Source: Haloimpatiens lingqiaonensis (GTDB lineage Bacteria > Bacillota > Clostridia > Clostridiales > Clostridiaceae). Taken from it: 64,000 nt of DNA. How positions within the stretch are numbered: the first letter of the stretch is position 1; every line of letters starts with the position of its first letter. The translations under genes were made by a program, and so were the position numbers. Where the stretch lies: NCBI RefSeq assembly GCF_044502415.1, contig NZ_CP172402.1, one strand, 5' to 3'. A model generated the notes under the pieces. It was not told where the DNA came from and did not search any database. It worked only from the letters and a program-made list of their open reading frames with translations. Shown in pieces: positions 45,381-53,724 of this stretch.

Positions 45381-47579
45381 ATGGAATTAAATGAACTAAA
45401 GCAATTAATAGAAAATGAAACTGGGCAAAAGTTTAATAAAAATAATTTAATATGTTGCCCATTTCATGCAGAAAAAACACCATCTTTCAGTATATATGAA
45501 GATGGTAAACCTAAATTCAAATGTTTTGGTTGTGGTGAAAATGGTGACATAATAGACTTCATAAGAAAATATAAAGATTTAGATTATATTGAAGCACTTA
45601 AATACTTAAGTGATAAAGGGTATTCTATTAAATCAATAGACATGCCACATATCGATATTATATCATACGTCAAATGGCAATTAAACCATTTAAGTGATAT
45701 GAAAGGTTTTAAGATAAGTGAAATATATAATTTTAAAGACCACTTAGGAAACGTAAAATATTATAAAGTTAAGTTTAAAACTGATGATGGAAAACAATGT
45801 AGGTATTACTCTATTGTAAATGATAAAGTACAATGTAAAAGAAATGGAGAAGAATTACCTTACAATTTATATAGATTAGTTAAAAGTAAATCCAATACCG
45901 TTTATATAGTGGAAGGTGAAAAAGATGCCGATACACTTTCTAAAATGGGATATTTAGCAGTAAGCTTAAAAGGTTTCCAATATTATAAATTTAATTGTAG
46001 ATTTTTTAAGAATAAAAATATAATAGTTATACCCGATAATGACCAGCCAGGGCAAAATTATAAAAATGATGTAATAAAGGGCTTAAAACCTTTTATAAAA
46101 TCTTATAAGGTATTTCCAATAGAACAATATGCTAAGGAGCCAGGGCAAGATATAACAGATTTATTTAAGTTAAAGTATTTAGATAAAGAGCAATTCAACA
46201 GTGTATTAAAGGATATAAAACCAAAATACACATATTTAACTGATAATGGAAAGATAAATTCAATAAAATTAGCTAAATTAATACTTAATTGTGAAGATAT
46301 AATTTACACCAACAAAGAAGGATTTTTCCATTATGAAGATGGTTATTACAAATTAAAAGATGATGATAAGAACACTTTAATGAAGCAGCTTATATCTAGT
46401 TATCTAGGTGATAGTGTCTTAAATAATAATAGGATTAAAAATGAAGTATTAAGCCAGTTAATGGAGTTAACTGTAATTGAAGAAATAGAGCCTAATAATC
46501 AATACCTCAATTTTAAAAACTGTTTATTAAAAGTCACTAAAGAAGGTATTGAGGTATTGGACCATACTCCGGATATTATAACTATTCATAGATTTGATTA
46601 TGATTTTGAAAGAGTTGATTATAAAGATTCCAATTATTATAAGGGTTTAAAATATGCTTTATATGATAATACCGATATAGTTGAATTTTTACAACAGTTT
46701 GCCGGAGCGTGTTTAATGCCCAACGCCAGATTAATGAAAGCAGCACTAATAATTAGTGGAGCTAAAGGTACTGGAAAGAGTACATTCATTGAACCACTAC
46801 AGGAAATGTTAACAGGTTTATTTGAAGCTTATGACTTGAAAACGTTGGAAGATGATAAATATATACTTTCATATTTAGTAAACAAAAAGTGTATTTTATC
46901 CACGGATGATGGAGGAAAACCACTTGAAACGTGCCACAGGCTTAAAAAATTAATATATGGTGAAAGTGTTCCAACAGATAGAAAGTTTAAATCCAATGTA
47001 AGTTTAAATTTAAACTTAGCAATAATTATTGGTTTAAATGATATACCTAAATTCAATGACCCATCTAACGCAATATTTGACCGACTTCACTTTATAGAAT
47101 TTAAAAGAAAGATTAGAGGAACTGAAAAAGAAGATCCGCACTTCATAGAAAAAATAAAAAGATATGAAATGCTGCAAGTTATAAATTTTGCTTTAGATGG
47201 ATTGGTTAAGTTATTAAAAAATAATTATAAACTAATTATACCAAAAGAAATGCAAGCCTTTAAAGAAAATATTATAGTTGGCAATAGTCCACTTGAAAGC
47301 TGGCTTTATAGTTGCACTGAAATGTGTTCTAATGATGATTTTACAACTTTAAAAGACCTTTACGATTCATACTTAGGTTATTGTTTAAGTGAATTATCAT
47401 TAGATTATAGAGAAGTCAAAAAAGAATGTGGAAAGCAGCAGTTTAATAATATACTACAAGGTAAAGGGTTTGAATTTAAAAATGAAATACGAAGAGCCGG
47501 GATAAAATATAAGAGTGCTTTATTTGGCATTAAACTAAATACAGATGGAAGAGCATGTTTAATTAAAGCTGAAAAATAA
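45381..47579 (+). CDS. Primase-helicase (CHC2, TOPRIM and D5-like helicase)
   Basis: 732 residues. Zinc finger CCPFHAEKTPSFSIYEDGKP with KCFGCGENGD (about 25-60). TOPRIM with VYIVEGEKDADTL and IPDNDQPGQ (about 175-220). C-terminal superfamily 3 / D5-like helicase with Walker A GAKGTGKSTFIEP and Walker B CILSTDDGG (about 455-505). It should prime and unwind the element's own origin. Comparable pri-rep proteins are the replication hallmark of satellites. AAAGGAGGG precedes the ATG. The origin-like array follows directly. Confidence 0.92.
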   Translation: MELNELKQLIENETGQKFNKNNLICCPFHAEKTPSFSIYEDGKPKFKCFGCGENGDIIDFIRKYKDLDYIEALKYLSDKGYSIKSIDMPHIDIISYVKWQLNHLSDMKGFKISEIYNFKDHLGNVKYYKVKFKTDDGKQCRYYSIVNDKVQCKRNGEELPYNLYRLVKSKSNTVYIVEGEKDADTLSKMGYLAVSLKGFQYYKFNCRFFKNKNIIVIPDNDQPGQNYKNDVIKGLKPFIKSYKVFPIEQYAKEPGQDITDLFKLKYLDKEQFNSVLKDIKPKYTYLTDNGKINSIKLAKLILNCEDIIYTNKEGFFHYEDGYYKLKDDDKNTLMKQLISSYLGDSVLNNNRIKNEVLSQLMELTVIEEIEPNNQYLNFKNCLLKVTKEGIEVLDHTPDIITIHRFDYDFERVDYKDSNYYKGLKYALYDNTDIVEFLQQFAGACLMPNARLMKAALIISGAKGTGKSTFIEPLQEMLTGLFEAYDLKTLEDDKYILSYLVNKKCILSTDDGGKPLETCHRLKKLIYGESVPTDRKFKSNVSLNLNLAIIIGLNDIPKFNDPSNAIFDRLHFIEFKRKIRGTEKEDPHFIEKIKRYEMLQVINFALDGLVKLLKNNYKLIIPKEMQAFKENIIVGNSPLESWLYSCTEMCSNDDFTTLKDLYDSYLGYCLSELSLDYREVKKECGKQQFNNILQGKGFEFKNEIRRAGIKYKSALFGIKLNTDGRACLIKAEK

Positions 47580-47604
47580 GGGGAAATAAATCCCATATAC
47601 TTTT

Positions 47605-47943
47605 TAAAAGTCCCCATTTTGTACCCTTTTAAAACTGAAAATGGGGACTAACTCAAAATAACTCATATCAATGGTTACAACTGTTTTATAATCTTATCAG
47701 TCCCTATTTAAATATAAAAAGGGGACTGCTTTAAATCATTGATATTACTAGCTTATAAATAATATAGTCCCCTTTTTATATATTATTTATAATATTAAAA
47801 GCTTATAAATAAAAATAATAAGTATATATAAAATATATATAAGATATAGAGAAAATTGTTAAAATGGGGACTAAATTGCCGTAAACGTTGATTTTAATAG
47901 GGTTAAGTAGTCCCCTTTTAAAAATACTAAAAGGGGACTGTAA
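47605..47943. repeat. Four stem-loops with AGTCCCC arms: candidate replication origin
   Basis: Eight heptamers in alternating orientation: AGTCCCC at 47609, 47766 and 47909, AGTCCCT at 47699, and GGGGACT at 47643, 47721, 47866 and 47933. They pair as four inverted repeats. The arms extend into A/T runs (AGTCCCCATTTT with AAAATGGGGACT). The third pair encloses about 90 bases of almost pure A/T (47773-47860), like a DNA-unwinding element. The 398-base gap has no gene. Confidence 0.8.
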
Positions 47944-47977
47944 TAAATAACTAAATAAAAAAGGAGAGATTAACATT

Positions 47978-48268
47978 ATGATTATATATGTATGCTTAAC
48001 TGCAAATGAAAAGGACGAACCAATATTAAGAGTCGTGGAGGATTCTAAAGTTAATAACTTAACACGTCATGATATATTATTAACTAGTGGCTTTGGATTA
48101 CATCTTGCTAATTATACATTAAGATTATTGGATACTGGAATAGATATTAAATTTGAGAACTTTAAACAGTATGATAGATTAATAAAAGATGTGAATGAAA
48201 TAGTAACTGAAAGAGCTAAGAAAATGTATAATTTATGTGAAAGTGTCAAGTTAGCTGCAAATAGCTAA
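47978..48268 (+). CDS. Unknown small protein of the element
   Basis: 96 residues, acidic and basic mix, no recognised domain, probably alpha/beta. A strong ribosome site (AAAGGAGAG) precedes the ATG. It follows the origin-like array, where satellite elements often carry phage-interference genes, but nothing in its sequence shows that role. Confidence 0.6.
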   Translation: MIIYVCLTANEKDEPILRVVEDSKVNNLTRHDILLTSGFGLHLANYTLRLLDTGIDIKFENFKQYDRLIKDVNEIVTERAKKMYNLCESVKLAANS

Positions 48269-48283
48269 ATATAGATGTATCAA

Positions 48284-48385
48284 GGGGTTAGTGCATAGGC
48301 TGCACTGGACAAGCGTATACACTAACCCAAACACCACAAACAACGGCATATAATAGCGTTATAACCACCTAAAACGCTATTATAT
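48284..48385 (+). promoter_or_regulatory. Two hairpins upstream of a small gene
   Basis: GGGTTAGTG (48285-48293) pairs with CACTAACCC (48320-48328). ATATAATAGCGTT (48348-48360) pairs with AACGCTATTATAT (48373-48385). Neither is followed by a T-run. They could be RNA control elements or protein sites for the gene at 48409. Confidence 0.5.
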
Positions 48386-48408
48386 GAACTATTTAAGGGG
48401 GATAAATA

Positions 48409-48699
48409 ATGGGTAAAACTGATTTTATAAAGATGATAAAAAGATGTAATGGAGAGTTATATTTAAACACTGCAACGTATGATGTAAGCACTAAGTTATG
48501 GAAGGATTCCAACAGTGTTAATGATGTTGGTAATGGTATTGGGATAGCCAATGTTATAGGAGTTATAAACAATACTTATTATGTTATTTGTCCATATTGT
48601 GGAGAGATTGAAGCACATGGATCCATAGATAATACTCCAAGGCTTTCAGATTGTAAAACAGTTGAAGCTAGACCATATTATATTAAATTGAATAGATAA
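48409..48699 (+). CDS. Unknown small protein with CPYCG motif
   Basis: 96 residues. A CPYCG motif near residue 64 and a further Cys near 84 could bind metal. HGSIDNTPRLSDCKTVEARPYYI resembles short phage zinc-binding proteins. The ribosome site AAGGGGG is clear. A terminator hairpin follows at 48714-48766. No function assigned. Confidence 0.6.
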   Translation: MGKTDFIKMIKRCNGELYLNTATYDVSTKLWKDSNSVNDVGNGIGIANVIGVINNTYYVICPYCGEIEAHGSIDNTPRLSDCKTVEARPYYIKLNR

Positions 48700-48713
48700 T
48701 TTGTTTAGAGTAT

Positions 48714-48766
48714 ACTCTATTTAAACATACAAATATATTATAATAATGTTTAAATAGAGTTGTTTT
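48714..48766 (+). terminator. Terminator before the resolvase gene
   Basis: ACTCTATTTAAACAT pairs with ATGTTTAAATAGAGT, followed by TGTTTTTA. Confidence 0.7.
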
Positions 48767-48860
48767 TATGATTAATAAATAAATGTTTGTAATAGTCTTT
48801 GACTTCAAACAAATAATAATATATAATTAGAGTACGGAGTTAAGGAAAGGGGTTGTTAAT

Positions 48861-49424
48861 ATGAATATAGGTTATGTTAGAGTTTCAACCGTGGAGCAAA
48901 ATGAACAACGACAGATTGAAGGTTTAAAAAAATACAATATAGATAAATGGTTTACTGAAAAAGTTAGTGCGAAAGATACTAATAGACCACAGTTACAAGC
49001 TATGATTGAGTTTGCACGTGAAAGTGACACAATATACATTCATAGTTTGGATAGATTGGCGAGAAGTACAAAAGATTTACTTGAGATAGTGGAGCAACTA
49101 CAGGATAAGGGAATACATTTAGTTTCTAATAAAGAGAATATCGACACATCAACGGCTACTGGAAAGCTAATGCTTACTATGATAGGTGCTATTGCAGAAT
49201 TTGAACGTGCTAATTTACTTGAAAGACAACGAGAAGGAATAGCAATAGCAAAAGCTAAAGGTAAATTTAAAGGTAGAAAAGAGATAGATTTCCCTTCAAA
49301 CTGGAAAGAAGTTTATCCTAAATATAAAAATAGAGAATTAACTGGTACTAAGGCTATGGAGCAATTAGGACTTAAAAGAAATACATTTTATAAATTAGTT
49401 AAAAAGTATGAAGAAGATAGATAA
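48861..49424 (+). CDS. Serine recombinase (resolvase/invertase)
   Basis: 187 residues. Catalytic Ser9 in YVRVSTVEQNEQRQ, the HSLDRLARSTKDL arginine motif, the long E-helix (GKLMLTMIGAIAEFERANLLERQREGI), and a C-terminal helix-turn-helix (GTKAMEQLGLKRNTFYKLVKKY). It is of resolvase/DNA-invertase size. The element already has an integrase, so this protein may resolve multimers or invert a segment. No obvious invertible site is adjacent. GGAAAGGGG precedes the ATG. Confidence 0.92.
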   Translation: MNIGYVRVSTVEQNEQRQIEGLKKYNIDKWFTEKVSAKDTNRPQLQAMIEFARESDTIYIHSLDRLARSTKDLLEIVEQLQDKGIHLVSNKENIDTSTATGKLMLTMIGAIAEFERANLLERQREGIAIAKAKGKFKGRKEIDFPSNWKEVYPKYKNRELTGTKAMEQLGLKRNTFYKLVKKYEEDR

Positions 49425-49441
49425 GTTGTCTATCTTTTTTT
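49411..49441 (+). terminator. Terminator of the resolvase gene
   Basis: AAGATAGATAAGTTGTCTATCTT overlaps the resolvase stop and is followed by TTTTT. Confidence 0.6.
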
Positions 49442-49526
49442 ACTACCCGGGTGGGGTTCTAAATTTGTAAATGAGAAAACGCGGTTACTAAGCTACAGAT
49501 TTTTTCTAATAATTTTTAAAAGTCAA

Positions 49527-49600
49527 GAGGGCTTGGTGTAATGGTAACATGACAGATTCCAAACCTGTAAATGTGGGTTCGATTCCTACAGCCTTTGCCA
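49527..49600 (+). tRNA. tRNA-Trp (CCA anticodon) inside the integrative element
   Basis: 74 bases with encoded CCA. Acceptor GAGGGCT/AGCCTTT (with wobble pairs), D-arm GGTGTAATGGTAAC, anticodon loop TTCCAAA with CCA at 49559-49561, T-arm GTGGGTTCGATTCCTAC. One mismatch closes the anticodon stem. It reads UGG. The wobble-rich acceptor suggests it diverged from the host copy. It sits between the resolvase gene and a small Cys-rich gene. Confidence 0.8.
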
Positions 49601-49626
49601 AATAGAGCTATAAAGAAGGTGATAGT

Positions 49627-49824
49627 GTGAGTAAAAAATATAAATTTAATACTAGATGGAATGAAAATATTTTAAAGTGCGCTTGCCTATTTGGTAATCC
49701 AGCATGTGATAGATATAAAAAGTGTGAAGTATTAGAGCTCACACTTGAACCTTATACTGATATTGAAAAGTGTATGAAACATAGAAGTTATAAAAGAGTT
49801 AGAGGTAAAATTCAACAATTATAG
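49627..49824 (+). CDS. Small Cys-rich protein
   Basis: 65 residues, six cysteines (KCACLFGNPACDRYKKCEV, EKCMKH), basic overall. It may bind zinc. It starts at GTG 49627 after GAAGGTGA. Not recognised. It is the first coding gene after the tRNA-Trp. Confidence 0.6.
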   Translation: MSKKYKFNTRWNENILKCACLFGNPACDRYKKCEVLELTLEPYTDIEKCMKHRSYKRVRGKIQQL

Positions 49825-49878
49825 AGGAAAATCTCCTAAAATGTAGAAATATTATATTTTAGGGGAGGTGTTGAGAAA

Positions 49879-50721
49879 TTGAATATAATTATGAATGAAC
49901 CTAATGAAATTAATGCAACAATTATAGCTGCAGTTATTACTGGAATGATAACTTTAATTGGAGTAATGATAAATATCATTCTCATTAAATCTCAATCAAA
50001 GAAACAGAGAACTGCTGAAATTATAACAAGAAATAGAGTTGAATGGATGCAAAAATTGAAAGAATATATATCAGAATATAACTCATTAGTTTGTTATTAT
50101 TATGATAAAGAAATTCCGAATAATTTAAGTGATTATCTTTCCAAGATAAATAACGCAACATCTAAAATTGAATTACATTTAAATTTAAATGGATCACAAG
50201 ATAAAAAAATATTACAAATAATTAAAGATTTAAATTCATCTTTAGAACGTTTTTTACAATTAACCAAATATAAAAAAACTTGTAATTCAAATGGAAAAAT
50301 GCAAATGCCAAAAGAATTAATAGAATTTTTTTTGGATAATTATTCTGAAATAGGGTTTAAAGCAGCGGAGCAAGTTTATAAAAAGGATAAAGTAAATTTA
50401 ACAGGCGAAAATGAAATTAAAAAATATCTAATAAATGTTATGAAAAATAAAGACGAAACTGTGGAAAAGTTTATTCCAGAGGTAATAAACTTTATTGATG
50501 AAGATTTGAAAAAATGTACAAATAAAATACAATACAGTCCTAAACTAATAATACTGTTAACACAAATTTATTTAAAAACAGAATGGGAAAGAGTAAAAAT
50601 TGAAGCTGAAGAAGGTAATAAAGCAACTTTTAAATTTGATAAAGTTTATAATGAAATAACGGAACGAGTACAAAATGAAATTGATGAATTAGAGAGGTTA
50701 ATAAATAAAAAAGTAAGGTGA
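49879..50721 (+). CDS. Single-pass membrane protein with helical cytoplasmic domain
   Basis: 280 residues. One membrane helix at about 15-38 (INATIIAAVITGMITLIGVMINIILI), then RTAEIITRNRVEWMQKLKEYISEY, a segment common in a broad group of membrane-anchored proteins often found in mobile and defence regions. The rest is helical. It starts at TTG 49879 after GGGGAGG. That ribosome site is partly paired in a hairpin (CTCCTAAAAT, about 49833-49842, with ATTTTAGGGGAG, about 49855-49868), which could limit expression. Function unknown. Confidence 0.6.
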   Translation: MNIIMNEPNEINATIIAAVITGMITLIGVMINIILIKSQSKKQRTAEIITRNRVEWMQKLKEYISEYNSLVCYYYDKEIPNNLSDYLSKINNATSKIELHLNLNGSQDKKILQIIKDLNSSLERFLQLTKYKKTCNSNGKMQMPKELIEFFLDNYSEIGFKAAEQVYKKDKVNLTGENEIKKYLINVMKNKDETVEKFIPEVINFIDEDLKKCTNKIQYSPKLIILLTQIYLKTEWERVKIEAEEGNKATFKFDKVYNEITERVQNEIDELERLINKKVR

Positions 50722-50730
50722 GTTAAGTGC

Positions 50731-50995
50731 ATGACGGAAGAACAACAAAATAGATATTTACTATTTACTATTTAAATATTTGGTAGCCGAGTTTACTACT
50801 GCTGGTGCTGATAATCCAGAGGAAAAAGCCGAGAAACTTATATATAAATTTTTAATCTTACAAAACTCAAAGAATGGTACTGAAAAAATCAGTACCATTC
50901 TTTTTGATTTTACTGTTTTTCTAAATATCCATTTTTACAATAAATATTATGCCATATTTAATATGAAAAAAACCTCCCTTAAAGGTCAATTATAA
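50731..50995 (+). pseudogene. Small gene broken by a 7-bp tandem duplication
   Basis: Translation from ATG 50731 gives MTEEQQNRYLLFTI and stops at 50775. A second frame from about 50777 reads FKYLVAEFTTAGADNPEEKAEKLIYKFLI. Between them is ATTTACT-ATTTACT-ATTTA (about 50756-50774). Deleting one 7-bp unit joins the two into MTEEQQNRYLLFKYLVAEF and onward. The continuing frame reads through a terminator (50871-50905), so the true end may be lost too. Confidence 0.65.
50871..50908 (+). terminator. Terminator
   Basis: AAAGAATGGTACTGA pairs with TCAGTACCATTCTTT, followed by TTGATTTT. Confidence 0.8.
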
Positions 50996-51088
50996 TAGTG
51001 AAAGAATTTATAAGAAAACACGAACAATAATTTAGAAAAAGTTTATTATTATTCGTATTTGTGATATAATAATAAGTGAGGTGATGAT

Positions 51089-51784
51089 GTGAAAAGTACT
51101 GATAAACTTAAATTAGCCATTAAACAACAAGAAGAAACTAAAAAGTATTTATCCGATAAATTGGACAAGCTAAAAGTAGACAAAATAAAACTTCAAGAGA
51201 GTTATAGTGCTGCGTTACTGGAAGATGTTAAGAAAAGCGAACAAATATTACTTGAAATAAAAGGTTTGAGCGTTGAAATAGATACTGTGGAAGAGCAACT
51301 TTCAGCATTACAAAAAGATAATCCAGCATTACAAAATATAGGAAAAGAAATTTATTTGGAAGGATATTCATTAACACAAGATCTAAAAGAAAACCTAACA
51401 CTTATACATGAGAGTATACAAACTTTAAAAGAAGTTTATGAAAATGAATTAAAAGAATTAACTAAAAAAGAAACTGACATATTATATGAGATTGACAACA
51501 TATCTCAAGAAGTATTTAACCATAAAAAGTATATGAGTTTTATACCTAATGCAATCAGAACGCCAATACAATTAAATTTAAAAAATATAAATCTTTTGGA
51601 GGTGGAGAAAACCATGAGTAAACTAGAAGATATTGCAATAGAAAAATTACAGGCTGAAATAAAAAGTAATAAAGAAGAAATAGCAGCTTTAAAAGCTAAG
51701 CTAGAACCAAAAGCACAGGAACCAGGTAGCAGTGCCATAGATCTGGTTAAGGTTGTTGAAGAAAATCAAGTAAAAAGAAAATAA
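51089..51784 (+). CDS. Coiled-coil protein of the element
   Basis: 231 residues, almost entirely predicted coiled coil in three blocks (about 5-80, 95-145 and 170-205), with a short break at NHKKYMSFIPNAIRTPIQ. No enzyme motif. It resembles phage scaffolding or structural-assembly proteins only in general character. It starts at GTG 51089 after GAGGTGATG. A TATAATAATAA sequence just upstream may be part of a promoter. A terminator follows at about 51796-51820. Confidence 0.6.
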   Translation: MKSTDKLKLAIKQQEETKKYLSDKLDKLKVDKIKLQESYSAALLEDVKKSEQILLEIKGLSVEIDTVEEQLSALQKDNPALQNIGKEIYLEGYSLTQDLKENLTLIHESIQTLKEVYENELKELTKKETDILYEIDNISQEVFNHKKYMSFIPNAIRTPIQLNLKNINLLEVEKTMSKLEDIAIEKLQAEIKSNKEEIAALKAKLEPKAQEPGSSAIDLVKVVEENQVKRK

Positions 51785-51795
51785 TTAAATTTTAG

Positions 51796-51820
51796 GGGAG
51801 AGAATTATCTCTCTTTTTTT
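51796..51820 (+). terminator. Terminator before the sigma factor gene
   Basis: GGGGAGAGAATTATCTCTCTTTTTTT, a short stem with a seven-T run. Confidence 0.65.
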
Positions 51821-51840
51821 AAAAATAAGGAGTATTGCCT

Positions 51841-52563
51841 ATGACTAATGAAGAATTAGTATGCATATATCAAGAATGGAATTCAAAAGAAGCGTTAAAT
51901 CAATTGATAAAACAGAATATGGGAATTATATATAAATTAGCTAATAGGTTTTATATAGAAGGTACCAACTCAATAGATAAAGATGATCTAATCCAGGAGG
52001 GTGTTATTGGATTAATGAAAGCGGCAAAAGAATATAAAACAGATGTAGAAAATTCAGCTAAATTTATAACCTATGCCGTTTATTGGATATATGCAAAAAT
52101 GAACCGATATATGCGGCAGAAGAATACTAATGAAGAAACTAGTCTTAATATACCCGTAGGTGAAAATAGTGAGAATGAACTTTTAGACACTATAGAAGGC
52201 GTTGATTATGGTTTTGAAAATATAGAGGATAAAATATATCGTAAAGAATTAAGGGAAGAATTAAATGAAGTTATGCATGAATATAACACACTTAGGGAAA
52301 TGGAAGTTTTAAAACTCCATTATGGCTGGGATAATAACAAGAATATGACTTTCAATGAAATAGGTGAAGTATTTGATATAACAGGGCAAAGAGTGAGAAC
52401 TATTGAAGCTGGTGCTTTACGAAAACTAAGAAATTCACCTTGGGGTAAAGAAAAAGCAAAAAAAATATATGTAGATAAAAAAGAAGATATTTATAGTATT
52501 AATGATTTTATTAATGTTGAGCAATTTAAAAATAAATACTTAGATGAAGTTATAGGGGGATAA
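51841..52563 (+). CDS. Sigma-70 family RNA polymerase sigma factor
   Basis: 240 residues. Region 2 is clear (LIKQNMGIIYKLANRF, DDLIQEGVIGLMKAAKEY, FITYAVYWIYAKMNRYMRQK). A region 3-like linker (SLNIPVGENSENELLDTIEG) follows, then region 4 (NTLREMEVLKLHYG...TFNEIGEVFDITGQRVRTIEAGALRKLR). It retains the layout of a primary-like sigma factor, unusual for a small mobile element. The ATG at 41 bases past the previous terminator follows AAGGAG. It overlaps nothing and is closely followed by two regulator genes. Confidence 0.9.
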   Translation: MTNEELVCIYQEWNSKEALNQLIKQNMGIIYKLANRFYIEGTNSIDKDDLIQEGVIGLMKAAKEYKTDVENSAKFITYAVYWIYAKMNRYMRQKNTNEETSLNIPVGENSENELLDTIEGVDYGFENIEDKIYRKELREELNEVMHEYNTLREMEVLKLHYGWDNNKNMTFNEIGEVFDITGQRVRTIEAGALRKLRNSPWGKEKAKKIYVDKKEDIYSINDFINVEQFKNKYLDEVIGG

Positions 52564-52565
52564 TA

Positions 52566-52898
52566 ATGGATAAATATATAAAAAAGACAGAAGAACTTTT
52601 AAAAAATTACAGGAAATATATGGCTATAATTAAAAATGATGATTTAGATCCTAAGGAAAGAAAACATATAGCAATACAATTAAAGAAGGTAAATAATGCT
52701 TTAGAAGTATTATCAGATAGAGATAAACTTATAATAGAAGAATATTATTTTAAGAAAAATCAATTGAAATGTATAAGTTCAATAGTTAACTTAGAAGAGA
52801 GTTATTTGTCCAGTTATAAGAAAGAAATATTAAAAGAAATAACACCAATAATATTTGTGGCGGAGTTAGCTTATGAAAAGAAATCAGAAATTAATTAA
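52566..52898 (+). CDS. ArpU/sigma region 4-like regulator, first of a pair
   Basis: 110 residues. An N-terminal helical hairpin is followed by NALEVLSDRDKLIIEEYYFKKNQLKCISSIVNLEESYLSSYKKEILKEI, a sigma region 4-like fold as in phage late regulators (ArpU/RinA type). It begins two bases after the sigma factor gene and overlaps the next gene by 26 bases, so translation is coupled. Confidence 0.65.
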   Translation: MDKYIKKTEELLKNYRKYMAIIKNDDLDPKERKHIAIQLKKVNNALEVLSDRDKLIIEEYYFKKNQLKCISSIVNLEESYLSSYKKEILKEITPIIFVAELAYEKKSEIN

Positions 52899-53175
52899 AA
52901 TAGAAGAAATTTTAAGGGAGTATCCAATAAATAAGGCTATATGTAATAATCCCATTGCAAGTACAGAACAAAAAGAAAACGCTATGCGAATAATTGGGCA
53001 AATAGAGTTAGCTTTAGGTGTACTATATCCAAAAGAGTTAGAACTTATTAATTTAAGATACTTTAATAATGTAAAAGTCAAAGACTTAGCGGTTAAATTA
53101 GATATTACCGAACAGTGTGTAAGTAATAAAACTAAAAATATTTTAAATAAAATTAGTAAGGTAATTTTATTATGA
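52873..53175 (+). CDS. Sigma region 4-like regulator, second of a pair
   Basis: 100 residues with a clearer sigma region 4 helix-turn-helix: LGVLYPKELELINLRYFNNVKVKDLAVKLDITEQCVSNKTKNILNKI. It is a distant paralogue of the preceding protein in layout (helical hairpin then region 4). It lacks region 2, so it cannot be a full sigma factor and probably acts as a late-gene regulator. Confidence 0.65.
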   Translation: MKRNQKLIKIEEILREYPINKAICNNPIASTEQKENAMRIIGQIELALGVLYPKELELINLRYFNNVKVKDLAVKLDITEQCVSNKTKNILNKISKVILL

Positions 53176-53724
53176 AAAAGGGGTTTTCAACTTCTTTTTC
53201 TTTTTTTATTTATGTTAAATGTGCATTTGGTGGTGTGCTGATAAACTTTTTTCTAAAAAAATATATAAAAGCAAATGGCCCTTAAAAATAACTGTGGTGC
53301 TAAGCTTTTTTTAATAAGCGTATATTTTAAGTGCATTAAAATTAAGATGATACAATACTTCATATTAAAAATGGCGTATACGCCTATTCTAGTTAACTTT
53401 TAAGAGTTAAAATGGCGTAGGGTGAATTTTGAAAAATAGGCGTAGGTAAAGTGCCAATATGAGTAAATTTTTTTAATATATGTGATTTATCTCGCATGGT
53501 AATGACTAGCATTTTTGATTTGTATATAGTATTCTATTTTTAGACAACTATTATATTAAATCATCTTTAAAGTTAATTAGTCAAAATGTAAAAATATATG
53601 ATATTTAAAGTAACTATAAGATAAATTCATTTAAAATAAATAAACATCTAGTATTTATAGAAATAAATAAAGAATGAAAGGCATTTATAGAGTATAATTC
53701 AATATGTAGTATGGAGGTGTTAAT
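53176..53724. other. Gene-free stretch with GGCGTA repeats
   Basis: No gene seen in about 550 bases. GGCGTATACGCC (53373-53384) is a perfect palindrome, and two more GGCGTA copies lie at 53414-53419 and 53439-53444 in one orientation. They sit upstream of the DUF3800 cargo genes and could be operators for the element's regulators or origin iterons. Confidence 0.55.

Noticed and set aside
47605..47943. Series of Rho-independent terminators after the primase gene
   Set aside because: Four in a row with shared arms and an AT-rich core is better explained as an origin, though a terminator role for the first is possible.
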